A stretch of DNA of 21,226 nucleotides, from contig JASJQH010000210.1 in assembly GCA_040143965.1 (NCBI GenBank), forward strand, positions 1 to 21,226, in the 5' to 3' direction. This document shows positions 20,900 to 21,226 of this stretch, one piece after another. The position numbers and the translations under genes were made by a program. Source of the DNA: Basidiobolus ranarum. Lineage: Eukaryota > Basidiobolomycota > Basidiobolomycetes > Basidiobolales. Each line of letters begins with the position of its first letter. Position 1 is the first letter of the stretch. The notes beneath the pieces are model-generated. The model searched no databases. It was not told the origin of the DNA and saw nothing but the letters and a program-made list of their open reading frames with translations.

Positions 20900-21095
20900 G
20901 GGGGAGATAGTCATCACTAGGTGAATTATTGATTTCAAACAAAATAAAGACAAAATAACTACTTCTGTTGTTTCTTAACCCAAGTATGTGTTAGGGTTAG
21001 GGTTAGGGGGGACACAGTCACCAACAGTTGAAATCTTTATTTCAAACAAAACAAAGGAGCCATAACTACTTCTGTAGTTTCTAACTAATGTATGG
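20900..21095 (+). repeat. Diverged tandem duplication, period 107 bases
   Basis: Two copies, about 20900-20990 and 21007-21095, align at a constant offset of 107 bases. Shared landmarks include AGTCA (20909 and 21016), TTCAAACAAAA (20934 and 21041), ACTTCTGT (20961 and 21068) and TTTCT (20971 and 21078). The copies differ at many positions. The TTAGGG run sits exactly at the junction between them. No third copy was seen downstream. Confidence 0.75.
20991..21008 (+). repeat. Interstitial telomere-type repeat, three TTAGGG units
   Basis: Three perfect TTAGGG units in tandem, followed by extra Gs. They lie between the two copies of the 107-base duplication. The orientation is the same as for the two units at 5572-5583. 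As the sequence continues beyond, this is not a chromosome end. It may be a healed break, a repeat-embedded motif, or a remnant of subtelomeric sequence. Confidence 0.75.
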
Positions 21096-21226
21096 AGATC
21101 AGGACTATTGGTATAAATGTTGCAAAGCAGAAAAGTTAAGTCAGTAGAATCTAAGACACTATTAAGTGGAGTGGGAGGGAGTAACAAAGGTAAAAATGGT
21201 TTGTCAACAATGGAAATTAGTGGAAT

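Larger units (their letters stand above)
20026..21226. other. CpG-free block, probably decayed methylated repeat
   Basis: Every base from 20026 to the window end was read, and no CG dinucleotide occurs in about 1.2 kb, although C and G themselves are common enough that tens would be expected by chance. TG and CA are frequent. This is the pattern left by long-term CpG methylation and deamination, usual for silenced repeats. The block has no protein-like frame. It contains the 107-base duplication and the TTAGGG run described separately. It may continue beyond the window. Confidence 0.6.

Noticed and set aside
1-21226. tRNA genes, rRNA, CRISPR arrays, LTR or inverted-repeat transposon ends
   Set aside because: Scanned by eye for T-loop-like sequences, regularly spaced repeats and long terminal repeats; none was convincing. 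A covariance-model or repeat-library search would be the decisive test.

Overview
The window looks like a piece of a fungal nuclear chromosome, most likely from an early-diverging (zygomycete-grade) lineage. The genes are eukaryotic, with GT-AG introns of about 50 to 205 bases. The sequence is AT-rich, intergenic stretches are long, and short TTAGGG telomere-type runs occur inside it. The best anchors are a vacuolar pepsin-type protease closest to fungal saccharopepsin (Pep4) and the histone-fold subunit NC2 alpha. The lineage is an inference from gene content only.

Layout. 1-1525: no gene seen. 1526-2797 (minus): two-exon vacuolar aspartic protease, 400 residues, complete. 2798-6358: mostly empty, with one 114-base exon-like island (5712-5825) close to a telomere-type run (5572-5583). 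6359-6934 (plus) and 7374-7913 (minus): two paralogous YCII-domain genes facing tail to tail, each with a short basic leader exon and an intron at the same codon. 8189-8652 (minus): an unrecognised small two-exon gene, divergent from 8961-9685 (plus), the five-exon NC2 alpha gene. 9686-13661: no sound gene, but two gene-like relics (11228-11914 plus; 12432-12653 minus). 13662-15489 (plus): a Major Facilitator transporter gene carrying at least three disabling changes. 15490-17769: nothing recognisable. 17770-18975 (minus): an intact, intronless class V PLP-dependent aminotransferase-like enzyme. 18976-20025: nothing recognisable. 20026-21226: a block of about 1.2 kb with no CpG at all, holding a diverged 107-base tandem duplication and three TTAGGG units.

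The genes do not form a pathway or cluster. The protease (vacuolar proteolysis), NC2 alpha (transcription repression), the YCII pair (probably mitochondrial small enzymes) and the aminotransferase look independent. What stands out is the contrast between a few intact genes and several decaying ones, the inverted YCII duplication, and the abrupt CpG-free right end. I found no convincing new multi-gene system. I saw no tRNA, rRNA, CRISPR array or intact mobile element.
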